Positions 34,495 through 43,045 of a stretch of DNA of 64,000 bases are shown piece by piece. The position numbers and the translations under genes were made by a program. A model generated the notes under the pieces. The model saw only the letters and a list, made by a program, of their open reading frames with translations, made no database searches and was not told where the DNA came from. Numbering within the stretch: position 1 is the first letter of the stretch; each line of letters begins with the position of its first letter. This DNA is from Luteolibacter ambystomatis (GTDB lineage Bacteria > Verrucomicrobiota > Verrucomicrobiia > Verrucomicrobiales > Akkermansiaceae): assembly GCF_018137965.1 (NCBI RefSeq), contig NZ_CP073100.1:2046001-2110000 (forward strand), written 5' to 3'.

Positions 34495-37400
34495 ATGCGT
34501 TCCTTCTCCGCCCTCTTCGGGCTGCTGTCCGCCGTCCTCCTTCCTTCCGCCATGGCTCAGGAAGAAACGCGCGACTACCCGCTCGGCCCCATCGGCGGCC
34601 GGTACCGGGTGACACAGGACCTGAGCTTCATCCGCGTCTCCGCCATCGATTCCACCGCCCCGGGAGCCGCGGCCGGATTGCAGGTGGGCGACTACATTTA
34701 CGGTGCGTTCGGGAAAACCTTCACCCCCACCGGCAGCTATCACTACGGAGCCAGCCAGGATCTCGGGTTCGCGGTGGACCGGGCGGAGGGAAGCGGCGGC
34801 ACCCTGCCTCTGAAGGTACTGCGTCCCGGCACCGGCGCGCTCGACATCAATGTCACCCTGCCCTCGGTGGGACGCTTCGGCCCCGCCTATCCGCGCGGCA
34901 GCAGCAAGCACCAGGCGATGTTCGAGAGCGCCTGCGCCTACCTCCACCAGCGCGCGATGAACGCGAATGGCAGCCTCGGTTATTTCACCGGCTGGACCGG
35001 ACTCGCACTGCTCGGCCATCCGAACTGGAACGACACCACCGGCTCGAAGCCCTACCGGCTTTCGATCAACAAGATCCGCGACTACTGCGTGGCCCAGATC
35101 ACCGCCGGCACCTACGCCCCGGTGGAGGACAAGCTGCTGGATGGAACCACGAACCCGAACTACGCGGGCAGCAACAACCTGAGCAACTGGCAGCTTGGCC
35201 AGATGGTCGCCTTCCTTTCCGAGTATTACGCGAAGACCTCGGACGCCAGCGTGGCTTCCAGCATCCAGCGCGGGGCCGAAATGTGCGCGAACACGATCCA
35301 GTGGTGGAAACAACCCGCGCTCAACGCCAACGGCTATTCCCCCGGCTACACCCAGATCGCCGGCATGTGCAGCCACGGCGGAGTCACCGGGGACTACATC
35401 CACCTGGGCTGGGGCGGCGGCATCAACATCTGCGGGGTTTACAGCTTCAACGGCATGGCCTTCGCCAAGCGGGCGGGCATGGACATGACAGTGAGGCCGC
35501 GGGACGGACACTACTTCGGCTACACCACCGCCCCCGCGGGCGCGGTACCCGCCGGGATGGAAAACTACGATCATAGTATCGACGAGAAATTCCAGATGCA
35601 GTGGAACTGGATGGGGAAACGCTGCGCCTACTACTCCACCGGCAGCAACGACGACGGCCACGTGGCCTACACCCTGAACGCACCGAGTTCCTACGACGCC
35701 GCCGGACGCACGCCCGGCACCATCCTCGGCCTGTCCCAGTACAAGGTCGCCGGCGGCACGCTCACCGCCGATGACGAGGACAAGCTCTCCCGCCTCAAGG
35801 CCTACATCTCCCGCAACTACATGCGCCAGCAGGAGGCCCACGCCTACTGCGTGGGCGCGCAGACGTATCAGGCGATGGCCACCGCGTTCCTCAGCGACCG
35901 CCAGCAGCGTTTCGCCCTGGACAACTGGCGCTTCTACTACGCCCTGTCCCGTACTTACTCCGCGGGCTTCCAGTACTTCCGCGCCCGCAGCGTGAACGAC
36001 AACTACCTGGATGAAACCCACTGCTCCGCCCTGGACATGGCCATCCCCTACGCCGTGGCAAACGGCGGCTACAACCTGCTGCCGCGCTACAACAACACCA
36101 CCGACCAGGTCCTCGCCGACTTCCAGTCTCCGGACATCACCTGGCCCACCATCGACGCGCGCAAAACCAGCCTCACCGGAGCCACGCTCGCCATGCCCGT
36201 GCAGATCACGGATGGTGCCGGCACCACGCTCTCCGCCGACAGCTACACCGCTGCCTGGTCCACCGTTTCCGGCCCGGGCAGCGTGACTTTCAGCGCCCCC
36301 TCCGCGGCCACCACGAACATCACCTTCGGCTCCTCCGGCACCTACCGCTTGCAACTCACCGTGACGCGCGGCTCCTACACCCTTGTCGAGCCCATCGACG
36401 TTTCCGTGCGCCTCCAGCCGGTCCCGGCGGGCTACATCGGCGGTATCGCAAACTACCAGGTCTATACCGGCATCACCGGCACCACCGTGGCGAACCTCAC
36501 CGGTGCCACCAAGTTCCCGAATTCTCCGGACGTGGTCCGCACCGTGACCCAGCTCACCGGCAACTACTCCGGGGACAACTACGGCGCGCGCCTCAGCGGC
36601 GTGATCATCCCGCCGGTCACCGGTTCCTATCGTTTCTACATCGCTTCGGATGATGCATCGCAGCTCAAGCTGAACTCCACCGGCCCCGGCGCGGCGGGAG
36701 CCACCGTCATCTCCACCGTCGCCACCTACACCAATGCGAACGAGTGGACGAAATATACCAGCCAGCAATCCGCCGCGATCAATCTCACCGCCGGCCAGCC
36801 GGTTTACTTCGAGGCCTTGCAGAAGGAAGGCACCGGCGGCGACCATCTCTCGGTCGGCTGGTCGATCGGCGGCGGCGCGATCTCCGTAATCGATGGCACC
36901 TCGCTCGCCGTGCCGGACACCACGCCCGCCACGATGGCCATCTCCACCCCACCCTCTCCCACCTCCGTGGCGCTGGGCGGCACCGCCACCTTCACCGTGG
37001 GCACCACCGGCCCACAGCCGGGCTTCTACCAATGGCGGCGCAATGGCAGCCCGGTTGGCACTCCCACCACCTCCCCCACGCTGACACTCTCGAATGTCTC
37101 CGGTGGCGTGGAAGGAAACTACGATTGCGTCTATACCACCGTGCTTGGAACCGCCACCAGCACCGCAGCCCGCCTCACCGTCACGGATGCGGGAGTGATC
37201 ACCAGCGGCGGCTTGTGGCGTGAAGTTTACAGCGGCATTGATGGATCGACCGTGGCCTCGCTCACCTCGGCCCCCGGCTATCCGGAGTTCGCGAGCACCA
37301 GCGGACCCATCACCAGTGCCGCCACCCCCTCGGACTACGCGGACAGCTATGGCCAGCGGCTCACCGGCTGGATCAAGCCCACCGTGTCAGGAAACTACCG

Positions 37401-40329
37401 CTTTTATCTGACTTCCGACGATGACTCGGAACTGTGGCTGGGCACCAACGAACTGGCTGCGAACAAGGTGCGTCTGCTCCAGCTTTCCGGCTACACCAAT
37501 CCCATGGCTTGGAGCGCCCGCTCGCCCAGCGCCTACGTCGCTCTCGAAGCAGGCAAGCGCTACTACATCGAAGTGCTGCACAAGGAAGGCGGCGGCGGCG
37601 ACCACTGCGCGGTGGCCTGGCAGCGGCAGGGCGACGCCGCTCCCGTCAATGGCTCCGGCGAAATCCCCGGACAGTATCTCGAATACCGCATCGGCGGATC
37701 CTATGATGACATCCCCGTCGGCAATCAGGTTCCGGCTTTCCTCTCCAATCCGCTCGTACGCGGCAGCGTGCCGGAAACGATCCCCTACTCCGGCGAATCC
37801 CTGGCGGGCAGCGCGAGCGACTTCAACTCGGCTGACACGCTGACTTATTCGAAGGTCTCCGGCCCGGCATGGCTCACGGTGGCGGCGAATGGCGCGCTCT
37901 CCGGCACACCAGGCACCGGCACCATGGGCCTCAATCAGTTCGTCGTCCAGGTGACGGACCAAGGCGGGCTTTCAAGCCAGGCCACACTGCGGATCACCGT
38001 CAATGCCCCCACCCGCCCGCCGGTCTTCTCCGGCAATCCGATCGCAACGGCCACCGCCATCGAGGCGGCCGCCTACTCGGATACACTCGTCCCCTTCGCT
38101 TCCGATCCGGATGGTGACGCCCTTACCTTCTCGAAGGTCTCCGGCCCGGCCTGGTTGAATGTTGCCGCCAATGGCGCGCTCTCCGGCACTCCCGGCAGCA
38201 CCGACGGCGGAGCGAACAGCTTCACCGTGAGGGTCACGGATTCCGCAGGCGCCAGTGCCACCACCACCCTGAACATCAGCGTGACCACCTTCGTACACGG
38301 TGATGGTGTCTGGACGAAACTCACCGGCGGCTCCTGGCCGACCACCGGCAACTGGAGCGGCGGCACCGCTGCCTTCGGCGTGGATCAGACCGCGGACTTC
38401 AGCACGCTCAACATCACCGCGAACACCACCGTCACCTTGGACGGTCCGCGCGCGATTGGAAACCTGAAGTTCGGAGACACCACCGCCTCGCATGACTGGT
38501 TGCTCAATGCCGGCAGCGGCGGACCACTCACGCTGGACGTTTCCACCGGCACCCCCTTGGTGACGATCAACAACCGCACCGCTACCCTCGCCACCGCGCT
38601 CGCGGGCAGCGAAGGCTTCACCAAGGCTGGATCGGGAACGCTCGCGCTCACCGGCACGAATACCCTCACCGGACCGGTCACGATCACCGGCGGCACCTTG
38701 TCCATCGGCGGCAACACTCCCGGCATCACCTCGGTGACTCTGAATGGCGGCGTGGGAGTAACGGTCGCCACCGGCGGCACACTCACGGCGAGCGGCGCGC
38801 TGTCCACGAACAACTCGGCCGGAGCCAACATCACCATTCAGAACGGCGGCGTCTTGAACGCAGGCTCCATCGCCATCCCGTGGAATCCGGGCACCTTCTC
38901 GGTGAGCGGCGCGCTGAACTCCACCGGCAATCTCAACATCTCCACCGCCGCCACCACCAACATCACCGGCACCAACGGATCGATCACCGCCGCCTCGATG
39001 ACCATCGGTAATGCGGGCACGGTCGTGAACCACAATGCCAGCGGCCAAATCACGCTCACCGGCAGCGCCATTCTCGGCAACTCCGGTGGCAGCTACAGCA
39101 ACACGCTCACCATCACCCAAGGCACCGTCAACGCTGGCGGCGTGCAGCTCGGCATCTCCGGCAGCACCGCCACGCAGACCGTCAATGTCAACGGCGGCCG
39201 TTTGAATGTCGGCGCGGGCGGAATCACGTCCATCGGCACCGGCACCCGCGCCATCAATCTCGGGGCGGGCACGGTCGGCGCACGCGCCGATTGGTCCAGC
39301 ACACTGGCGATGGCACTCACCGGTGGTGCGACCATCAACACACTTGATGCCTCGGACAACGCCACCGCCCGCACCGTCACCCTCTCCGGAGTTCTCTCCG
39401 GCAGCGGCAGTCTGACGAAATCCGGAGCAGGCACTTTGCTCCTCTCCGCCACCAATACCTACACCGGTACCACCACGGTCGGCGGTGGCATTCTCACGGT
39501 GAACGGCTCGCTCTCCACCGGGGTGGTGACGGTCCAAAATGGCGGCACACTCTCCGGCACCGGCACCGTGGGAGGAGCCTCCACCGTGCAGAACGGTGGC
39601 TCGTTGGCACCGGGCTCCGGAGGCATCGGCACGCTGGGCACCGCCGCCATCACCCTCCAATCCGGAGCCGTGCTGCGCTGGGACCTCGCTGCCACCGGTT
39701 CGTCCGATCTTGTCAATGCCACCAGCCTGACCTTCTCCGGCACACCGGCGGTCACACTCAAGTTGACCGGGGCCAATCCCGTCGCCAACGGCGGTTCGGC
39801 GGTGATTCCACTGGTGACCACTACCGGTGGCATCACCAACTTCAGCTCGGCCGTGTTCACCGTGGACACCAGCGCGCTTTCCGGCGTGACCGGCACCTGG
39901 AAGGTCATCCAGCAGGGTAACACCCTCGCGCTCTCCATCGACACCGGCTACAACACCACGTGGCGCGACCAGAAATTCGGAGCCCAGGCAGGCAACGCCG
40001 CCATCGCCGGCCCGACCGCCGATCCGGACGGAGACGGTGTGGCCAACATCGTGGAGCAGTACTTGGGGCTCGAGCCTCTCAGCTCCCTCTCCCGCCTCAA
40101 GCTCGACCTGATGTCGGTGGTCTCCGGCGGCAACCGTCACTTCCGCCTGTCCCCCGCCGTCACCAGCGGCAGCTACCAGTTGGAAATGGCGGACAGCCCG
40201 GCCGGTCCATGGAGCGCCACCTATCCGGTGCCGATTTCCAACGCCACGGCCACCTACGAGTTCGACCTGCCGTCGTCCTACGGCCGCCGGTTCTTCCGCC
40301 TGCGCTACACGGTACCCACGCCGCCCTGA
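34495..40329 (+). CDS. giant surface protein: PDZ, DUF6288-like, two PA14, Ig-type and autotransporter-type repeats
   Basis: A 1944-residue exported protein (signal peptide MRSFSALFGLLSAVLLPSAM). In order: a PDZ-like domain near 30-125 (APGAAAGLQVGDYIYGAFG), a large helical region of DUF6288 type near 130-545, a PKD-like strand region near 545-640, a PA14 module near 645-807 (SGVIIPPVTGSYRFYIASDD), an Ig-like domain near 815-898, a second PA14 near 900-1065 (GNYRFYLTSDDDSELWLG), two putative-Ig domains near 1075-1265 (twice FSKVSGPAWLNVAANGALSG-like), then autotransporter-type beta repeats near 1270-1820 (GAGTLLLSATNTYTGTTTVG). The end has DPDGDGVANIVEQYLGLEP and the FFRL module. PA14 and the beta repeats suggest a large glycan-binding or adhesive structure. 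Domain edges are approximate. Confidence 0.85.
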   Translation: MRSFSALFGLLSAVLLPSAMAQEETRDYPLGPIGGRYRVTQDLSFIRVSAIDSTAPGAAAGLQVGDYIYGAFGKTFTPTGSYHYGASQDLGFAVDRAEGSGGTLPLKVLRPGTGALDINVTLPSVGRFGPAYPRGSSKHQAMFESACAYLHQRAMNANGSLGYFTGWTGLALLGHPNWNDTTGSKPYRLSINKIRDYCVAQITAGTYAPVEDKLLDGTTNPNYAGSNNLSNWQLGQMVAFLSEYYAKTSDASVASSIQRGAEMCANTIQWWKQPALNANGYSPGYTQIAGMCSHGGVTGDYIHLGWGGGINICGVYSFNGMAFAKRAGMDMTVRPRDGHYFGYTTAPAGAVPAGMENYDHSIDEKFQMQWNWMGKRCAYYSTGSNDDGHVAYTLNAPSSYDAAGRTPGTILGLSQYKVAGGTLTADDEDKLSRLKAYISRNYMRQQEAHAYCVGAQTYQAMATAFLSDRQQRFALDNWRFYYALSRTYSAGFQYFRARSVNDNYLDETHCSALDMAIPYAVANGGYNLLPRYNNTTDQVLADFQSPDITWPTIDARKTSLTGATLAMPVQITDGAGTTLSADSYTAAWSTVSGPGSVTFSAPSAATTNITFGSSGTYRLQLTVTRGSYTLVEPIDVSVRLQPVPAGYIGGIANYQVYTGITGTTVANLTGATKFPNSPDVVRTVTQLTGNYSGDNYGARLSGVIIPPVTGSYRFYIASDDASQLKLNSTGPGAAGATVISTVATYTNANEWTKYTSQQSAAINLTAGQPVYFEALQKEGTGGDHLSVGWSIGGGAISVIDGTSLAVPDTTPATMAISTPPSPTSVALGGTATFTVGTTGPQPGFYQWRRNGSPVGTPTTSPTLTLSNVSGGVEGNYDCVYTTVLGTATSTAARLTVTDAGVITSGGLWREVYSGIDGSTVASLTSAPGYPEFASTSGPITSAATPSDYADSYGQRLTGWIKPTVSGNYRFYLTSDDDSELWLGTNELAANKVRLLQLSGYTNPMAWSARSPSAYVALEAGKRYYIEVLHKEGGGGDHCAVAWQRQGDAAPVNGSGEIPGQYLEYRIGGSYDDIPVGNQVPAFLSNPLVRGSVPETIPYSGESLAGSASDFNSADTLTYSKVSGPAWLTVAANGALSGTPGTGTMGLNQFVVQVTDQGGLSSQATLRITVNAPTRPPVFSGNPIATATAIEAAAYSDTLVPFASDPDGDALTFSKVSGPAWLNVAANGALSGTPGSTDGGANSFTVRVTDSAGASATTTLNISVTTFVHGDGVWTKLTGGSWPTTGNWSGGTAAFGVDQTADFSTLNITANTTVTLDGPRAIGNLKFGDTTASHDWLLNAGSGGPLTLDVSTGTPLVTINNRTATLATALAGSEGFTKAGSGTLALTGTNTLTGPVTITGGTLSIGGNTPGITSVTLNGGVGVTVATGGTLTASGALSTNNSAGANITIQNGGVLNAGSIAIPWNPGTFSVSGALNSTGNLNISTAATTNITGTNGSITAASMTIGNAGTVVNHNASGQITLTGSAILGNSGGSYSNTLTITQGTVNAGGVQLGISGSTATQTVNVNGGRLNVGAGGITSIGTGTRAINLGAGTVGARADWSSTLAMALTGGATINTLDASDNATARTVTLSGVLSGSGSLTKSGAGTLLLSATNTYTGTTTVGGGILTVNGSLSTGVVTVQNGGTLSGTGTVGGASTVQNGGSLAPGSGGIGTLGTAAITLQSGAVLRWDLAATGSSDLVNATSLTFSGTPAVTLKLTGANPVANGGSAVIPLVTTTGGITNFSSAVFTVDTSALSGVTGTWKVIQQGNTLALSIDTGYNTTWRDQKFGAQAGNAAIAGPTADPDGDGVANIVEQYLGLEPLSSLSRLKLDLMSVVSGGNRHFRLSPAVTSGSYQLEMADSPAGPWSATYPVPISNATATYEFDLPSSYGRRFFRLRYTVPTPP

Positions 40330-40371
40330 TGAAGCGACGGACCGATCACGATCCGAAGGTGATGCCCTAAA

Positions 40372-40437
40372 GGGTGTACTGAAACCTTCTTCGCCCCAAC
40401 GGGACGAGGGAGCTTCAATCGGAGTTTCGATACACCC
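40372..40437. repeat. 14-bp imperfect inverted repeat between convergent genes
   Basis: GGGTGTACTGAAAC (40372-40385) and GTTTCGATACACCC (40424-40437) are reverse complements at 12 of 14 positions, around a 38-base spacer. It lies between the giant surface protein gene and the TetR gene coming from the right. No T-run follows, so its role as a terminator is uncertain. Confidence 0.5.
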
Positions 40438-40515
40438 CCGAATGACACGGTCGTAGAATGCCACTCCGGCTTTCACCGCTCGGAACCATCGAGTCTCGTT
40501 GTCCGTATCGCCGCC

Positions 40516-41214
40516 TCAGAAATCGAACGTTGCCTGCGGCCCCTTGGCCACCACGGCGTCACCGGTTTCCAAGCCATTCCGCAGACCGGCGGCAGCGAAG
40601 CGGGTAAACCGCGCAAGGGTCGTCTCGATCGTCGGACTGCCTGCGGCCCCTTGGGAGATCATCTGCAGGACATCCTCCTGCGCCATCGCGTGGTACATCG
40701 CCCCCACCACGAAGTGCATGCGCCACAGGATTTCCTCGGCGGGCAGGCCGGGCAACGACTTCGACAAGGCCTTCACGAACCGCGAGCACACCACCTTGAA
40801 CTGCTCGATCAGCACCGGAGGCATCGCATTGCCCTGCTCACCGAAGGTACGGCCGACGAGTTTCAGGAACAGCCGCTCGGAGAGTTCGGACCGCCGCACC
40901 TGGGTCACCATCGGGCGAACAAAGGCCTCCAGAACTTCTTCCAATGGCACTGCCTTGCCCGCCCAACGGCGTTCGATGGCATCAAGCCGGGCGATACGCT
41001 CCTCATTGATCGGCGTCACATAGCGGGTCATCACCGCCGCCACCAGACCATCCCGGCTGCCGAAGTGGTAATTCACCGAGGCGATGTTCATCGCGGCCTT
41101 CTTCGTGATGTCACGAACCGAAACCGCCTCAAAGCCACGCTCCGCGAACAAGGCCTCCGCAGCCTCGACCAACTTGAGCTTGGCACCACTCTCGGGAACA
41201 CTTGTGCGATCCAT
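40516..41214 (-). CDS. TetR/AcrR-family regulator
   Basis: A 232-residue repressor-type protein. The N-terminal HTH domain has KLKLVEAAEALFAERGFEAV, SVRDITKKAAMNIASVNYHF and GSRDGLVAAVMTRYV, the standard TetR pattern. The C-terminal ligand-binding region is helical with no hint of the effector (DUF1956-like in general layout: RLFLKLVGRTF, RFVKALSKSLPGLPAEEILW). No transporter is adjacent on its own strand. The target is probably its own promoter region at 41215-41497. Confidence 0.88.
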   Translation of the reverse strand: MDRTSVPESGAKLKLVEAAEALFAERGFEAVSVRDITKKAAMNIASVNYHFGSRDGLVAAVMTRYVTPINEERIARLDAIERRWAGKAVPLEEVLEAFVRPMVTQVRRSELSERLFLKLVGRTFGEQGNAMPPVLIEQFKVVCSRFVKALSKSLPGLPAEEILWRMHFVVGAMYHAMAQEDVLQMISQGAAGSPTIETTLARFTRFAAAGLRNGLETGDAVVAKGPQATFDF

Positions 41215-41385
41215 TGAGTGGATTCCTTACGTCTCACCCCAGCGGGTGTCAAACGTTCGATTAATCACCCATCACAAATTTACCATGCCCCGGAATTCGC
41301 TCTGGATCAAAAAGATGCCTCGCTCCGCCTCATTTCATACATTCGATCCAAACATTTGAATGATTCTATTCACGGAAACGCAGAG

Positions 41386-41416
41386 GTTGTCCACTGTTGT
41401 CCTCAGGTTGTTCACA
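41386..41416 (+). repeat. three tandem 10-bp DnaA-box-like repeats
   Basis: GTTGTCCACT (41386-41395), GTTGTCCTCA (41396-41405) and GTTGTTCACA (41407-41416) follow each other with 10-11 base spacing, one per helical turn. TTGTCCACT and TTGTTCACA each differ from the DnaA box TTATCCACA at two positions. The site lies about 80 bases upstream of the GreA/B-like gene. Function is unknown. Confidence 0.4.
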
Positions 41417-41497
41417 ATTCGGCCGGCATTTCTTGCGATTCGCCGTCGTCACGAGGGCTTGTGTTGCATCGCCGAAAGCGCCTAACTCCCCTCCCCG

Positions 41498-41962
41498 ATG
41501 TCCGTGAAGACTGAATTGCTCGGCCAGATCCGTGCCGAACTGCGTACCCGTCTGGAGCGTCTGACTACAGCCGCGCGCGAATCCCACGCCGCCGCCACCG
41601 ATGCCGACAGCAAGGCGGAGAGCAAATACGACACCCGGAATCTGGAAGCCTCCTATCTTGCCCGTGGCCAGGCCAAGCAGGTCGATGAACTGGCTGAAGC
41701 CGTGAGGATCTTCGATACCCTCGCTCTCCCGGATTTCGACATCACCGCCCCCATCGATGCCGGGGCTCTGGTGGAAGTGGATCAGGACGGGGAGACATCC
41801 TTCTATCTGCTCGCCCCCACCGGCGGCGGCCTGGTGGTCGAGCACCTCGGCTGCGAACTCACGGTGCTCACACCGGAAAGCCCGCTCTATCAAAGGCTCC
41901 GCGGGCTGAGCACGGGCGATTCCCTGGACCGCCCCGCGCTGATGGTCACCGAAGTTTGTTAG
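41498..41962 (+). CDS. GreA/GreB-like protein (orphan form)
   Basis: A 154-residue protein of the GreA/B superfamily. The N-terminal coiled-coil part (RAELRTRLERLTTAARESHA and SKYDTRNLEASYLARGQAKQ) carries an acidic tip of the DADSKAESKYD type, and the C-terminal domain has VEVDQDGETSFYLLAPTGGG and TVLTPESPLYQRLRGLSTGD, the typical GreA C-terminal signature TPESPLGxxLxGxxxGD. This orphan subgroup is common in proteobacteria and is thought to act on RNA polymerase; the biological role is not established. It is the only gene on its strand here, convergent with the peroxiredoxin gene. Confidence 0.82.
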   Translation: MSVKTELLGQIRAELRTRLERLTTAARESHAAATDADSKAESKYDTRNLEASYLARGQAKQVDELAEAVRIFDTLALPDFDITAPIDAGALVEVDQDGETSFYLLAPTGGGLVVEHLGCELTVLTPESPLYQRLRGLSTGDSLDRPALMVTEVC

Positions 41963-42005
41963 GTTGAATCGAGATTTAAAGCATGAGGCCGGGTGTCTCT
42001 GATGT

Positions 42006-42194
42006 GGAGCGCGGCGAGACATCGCCGCTTTCGGCACGGGAGAGAAATCGACGGATACTGCGGCACCATCTTGCGAGAGATGCCTGAACCCGTGGGGAGA
42101 TGATTCTGGAATGCGGGAGCCGCTCCCTGGACACGAAGCCTCTTTCCGGCGATGTCCCGCCTCCGCTCAAAGCGGCGATGCCTCGCCGCACTCC
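42006..42194. repeat. 189-bp element with 26-bp terminal inverted repeats
   Basis: Ends at 42006-42031 and 42169-42194 are reverse complements at about 24 of 26 positions (core GCGGCGAGACATCGCCGC, itself nearly palindromic). The inside has further GGCGATGTC/GACATCGCC-type pieces. It contains no gene and lies in the 360-base gap between the GreA/B-like gene and the peroxiredoxin terminator. It resembles a MITE- or REP-derived element. Confidence 0.75.
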
Positions 42195-42256
42195 AAATCC
42201 AGAGCGCCCTTTGGATGCTTCCCATCCAAAGCAACATGAATGTCGATTCAGCCTAG

Positions 42257-42295
42257 TTTTCAGGAAGAGCCCCCAGCGGGCCTCTTTCCTGAAAA
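42257..42295. terminator. bidirectional terminator of the peroxiredoxin and GreA/B-like genes
   Basis: TTTTCAGGAAGAGCCC (from 42257) and GGGCCTCTTTCCTGAAAA (to 42295) form a long stem with one bulge around a short loop, flanked by T-run on one strand and A-run on the other. It sits 27 bases beyond the peroxiredoxin stop. Confidence 0.7.
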
Positions 42296-42322
42296 CTGAA
42301 CACTGAAAACCAGCAAGCTGAC

Positions 42323-42949
42323 TTACTTGCCGAGGTAGTTGGACACACCTTCGTGGTCCGGGGTCATGGCGTCGTCGCCTTTCTCCCAATCCATCGGGCA
42401 GACTTCGCCGTGCTGCTCGAAATGCTGGAGGGCGTCGATCACGCGCAGGGCCTCGCGGATGGAGCGGCCGAGCGGCATGTCGTTGACAACCTGATGGCGG
42501 ACGATGCCGGCCTTGTCGATGAGGAACAGACCACGATAGGCGACGAGTTCACCGGTGATCTCGATGTCGCCGTCTTCGGTCTCCACGTAGTCACCGGCGA
42601 GCACGTCGTAGTCGGACGAGATGGTCTTGTTGATGTCCGCCACCAGCGGGTAGGTCACGCCCTGGATGCCGCCCTTGCTGCGCGGGGTCTGGAGCCAGGC
42701 CCAGTGGGAGAACTCGGAATCGGTCGAGCAGCCGATGACCTTCACACCGCGGGACTCGAACTGCTCCAACTCCTCCTGGAAGCGGTGGAGTTCGGTCGGA
42801 CAGACGAAGGTGAAGTCCTTCGGGTAGAAGAACAGCAGGACGTAGTTCTTCCCGAGGAACTGGGAGAGGGTGAAGTTTTCGATGATGGTTTCCCCTTTCA
42901 CCGCCTTGGCGGTGAAGGCCGGAGCTTTCTTTCCAACGAGAACGGACAT
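42323..42949 (-). CDS. 2-Cys peroxiredoxin (AhpC/Prx1 type)
   Basis: A 208-residue thiol peroxidase reducing hydrogen peroxide and alkyl hydroperoxides. The peroxidatic Cys is in FYPKDFTFVCPTEL near residue 50, the resolving Cys in HGEVCPMDWEKGDD near 184. The GTEL/DSEF-type surrounding (GCSTDSEFSHWAWLQTPRSK) is the AhpC pattern. The N-terminal extension (26 residues, Arg/Ser-rich) is rejected in favour of the ATG at 42949. No AhpF is adjacent, so the reductant is unknown, probably thioredoxin. Confidence 0.94.
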   Translation of the reverse strand: MSVLVGKKAPAFTAKAVKGETIIENFTLSQFLGKNYVLLFFYPKDFTFVCPTELHRFQEELEQFESRGVKVIGCSTDSEFSHWAWLQTPRSKGGIQGVTYPLVADINKTISSDYDVLAGDYVETEDGDIEITGELVAYRGLFLIDKAGIVRHQVVNDMPLGRSIREALRVIDALQHFEQHGEVCPMDWEKGDDAMTPDHEGVSNYLGK

Positions 42950-43045
42950 GGTATCGGTCCCGGACCCCGTCCGGGCGCGCGCGGGGTACTGGCTGGAAGA
43001 CCGGGAGTCAACCAAAGGCCGCCACATGGATACAAAGAAAGCCCC

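Noticed and set aside
40423..40437. The 40372-40437 repeat as a standard terminator
   Set aside because: The arms are 38 bases apart and no T-run follows; left as an inverted repeat of unknown role.
34297..40476. Two long minus-strand open frames (911 and 834 codons)
   Set aside because: Both are antisense to the 1944-residue surface protein, whose domain structure is clear. The antisense products are Gly/Ala/Arg-rich without motifs.
41963..42322. Insertion sequence in the 360-base gap
   Set aside because: Terminal inverted repeats are present but there is no transposase frame; it is listed only as a repeat element.
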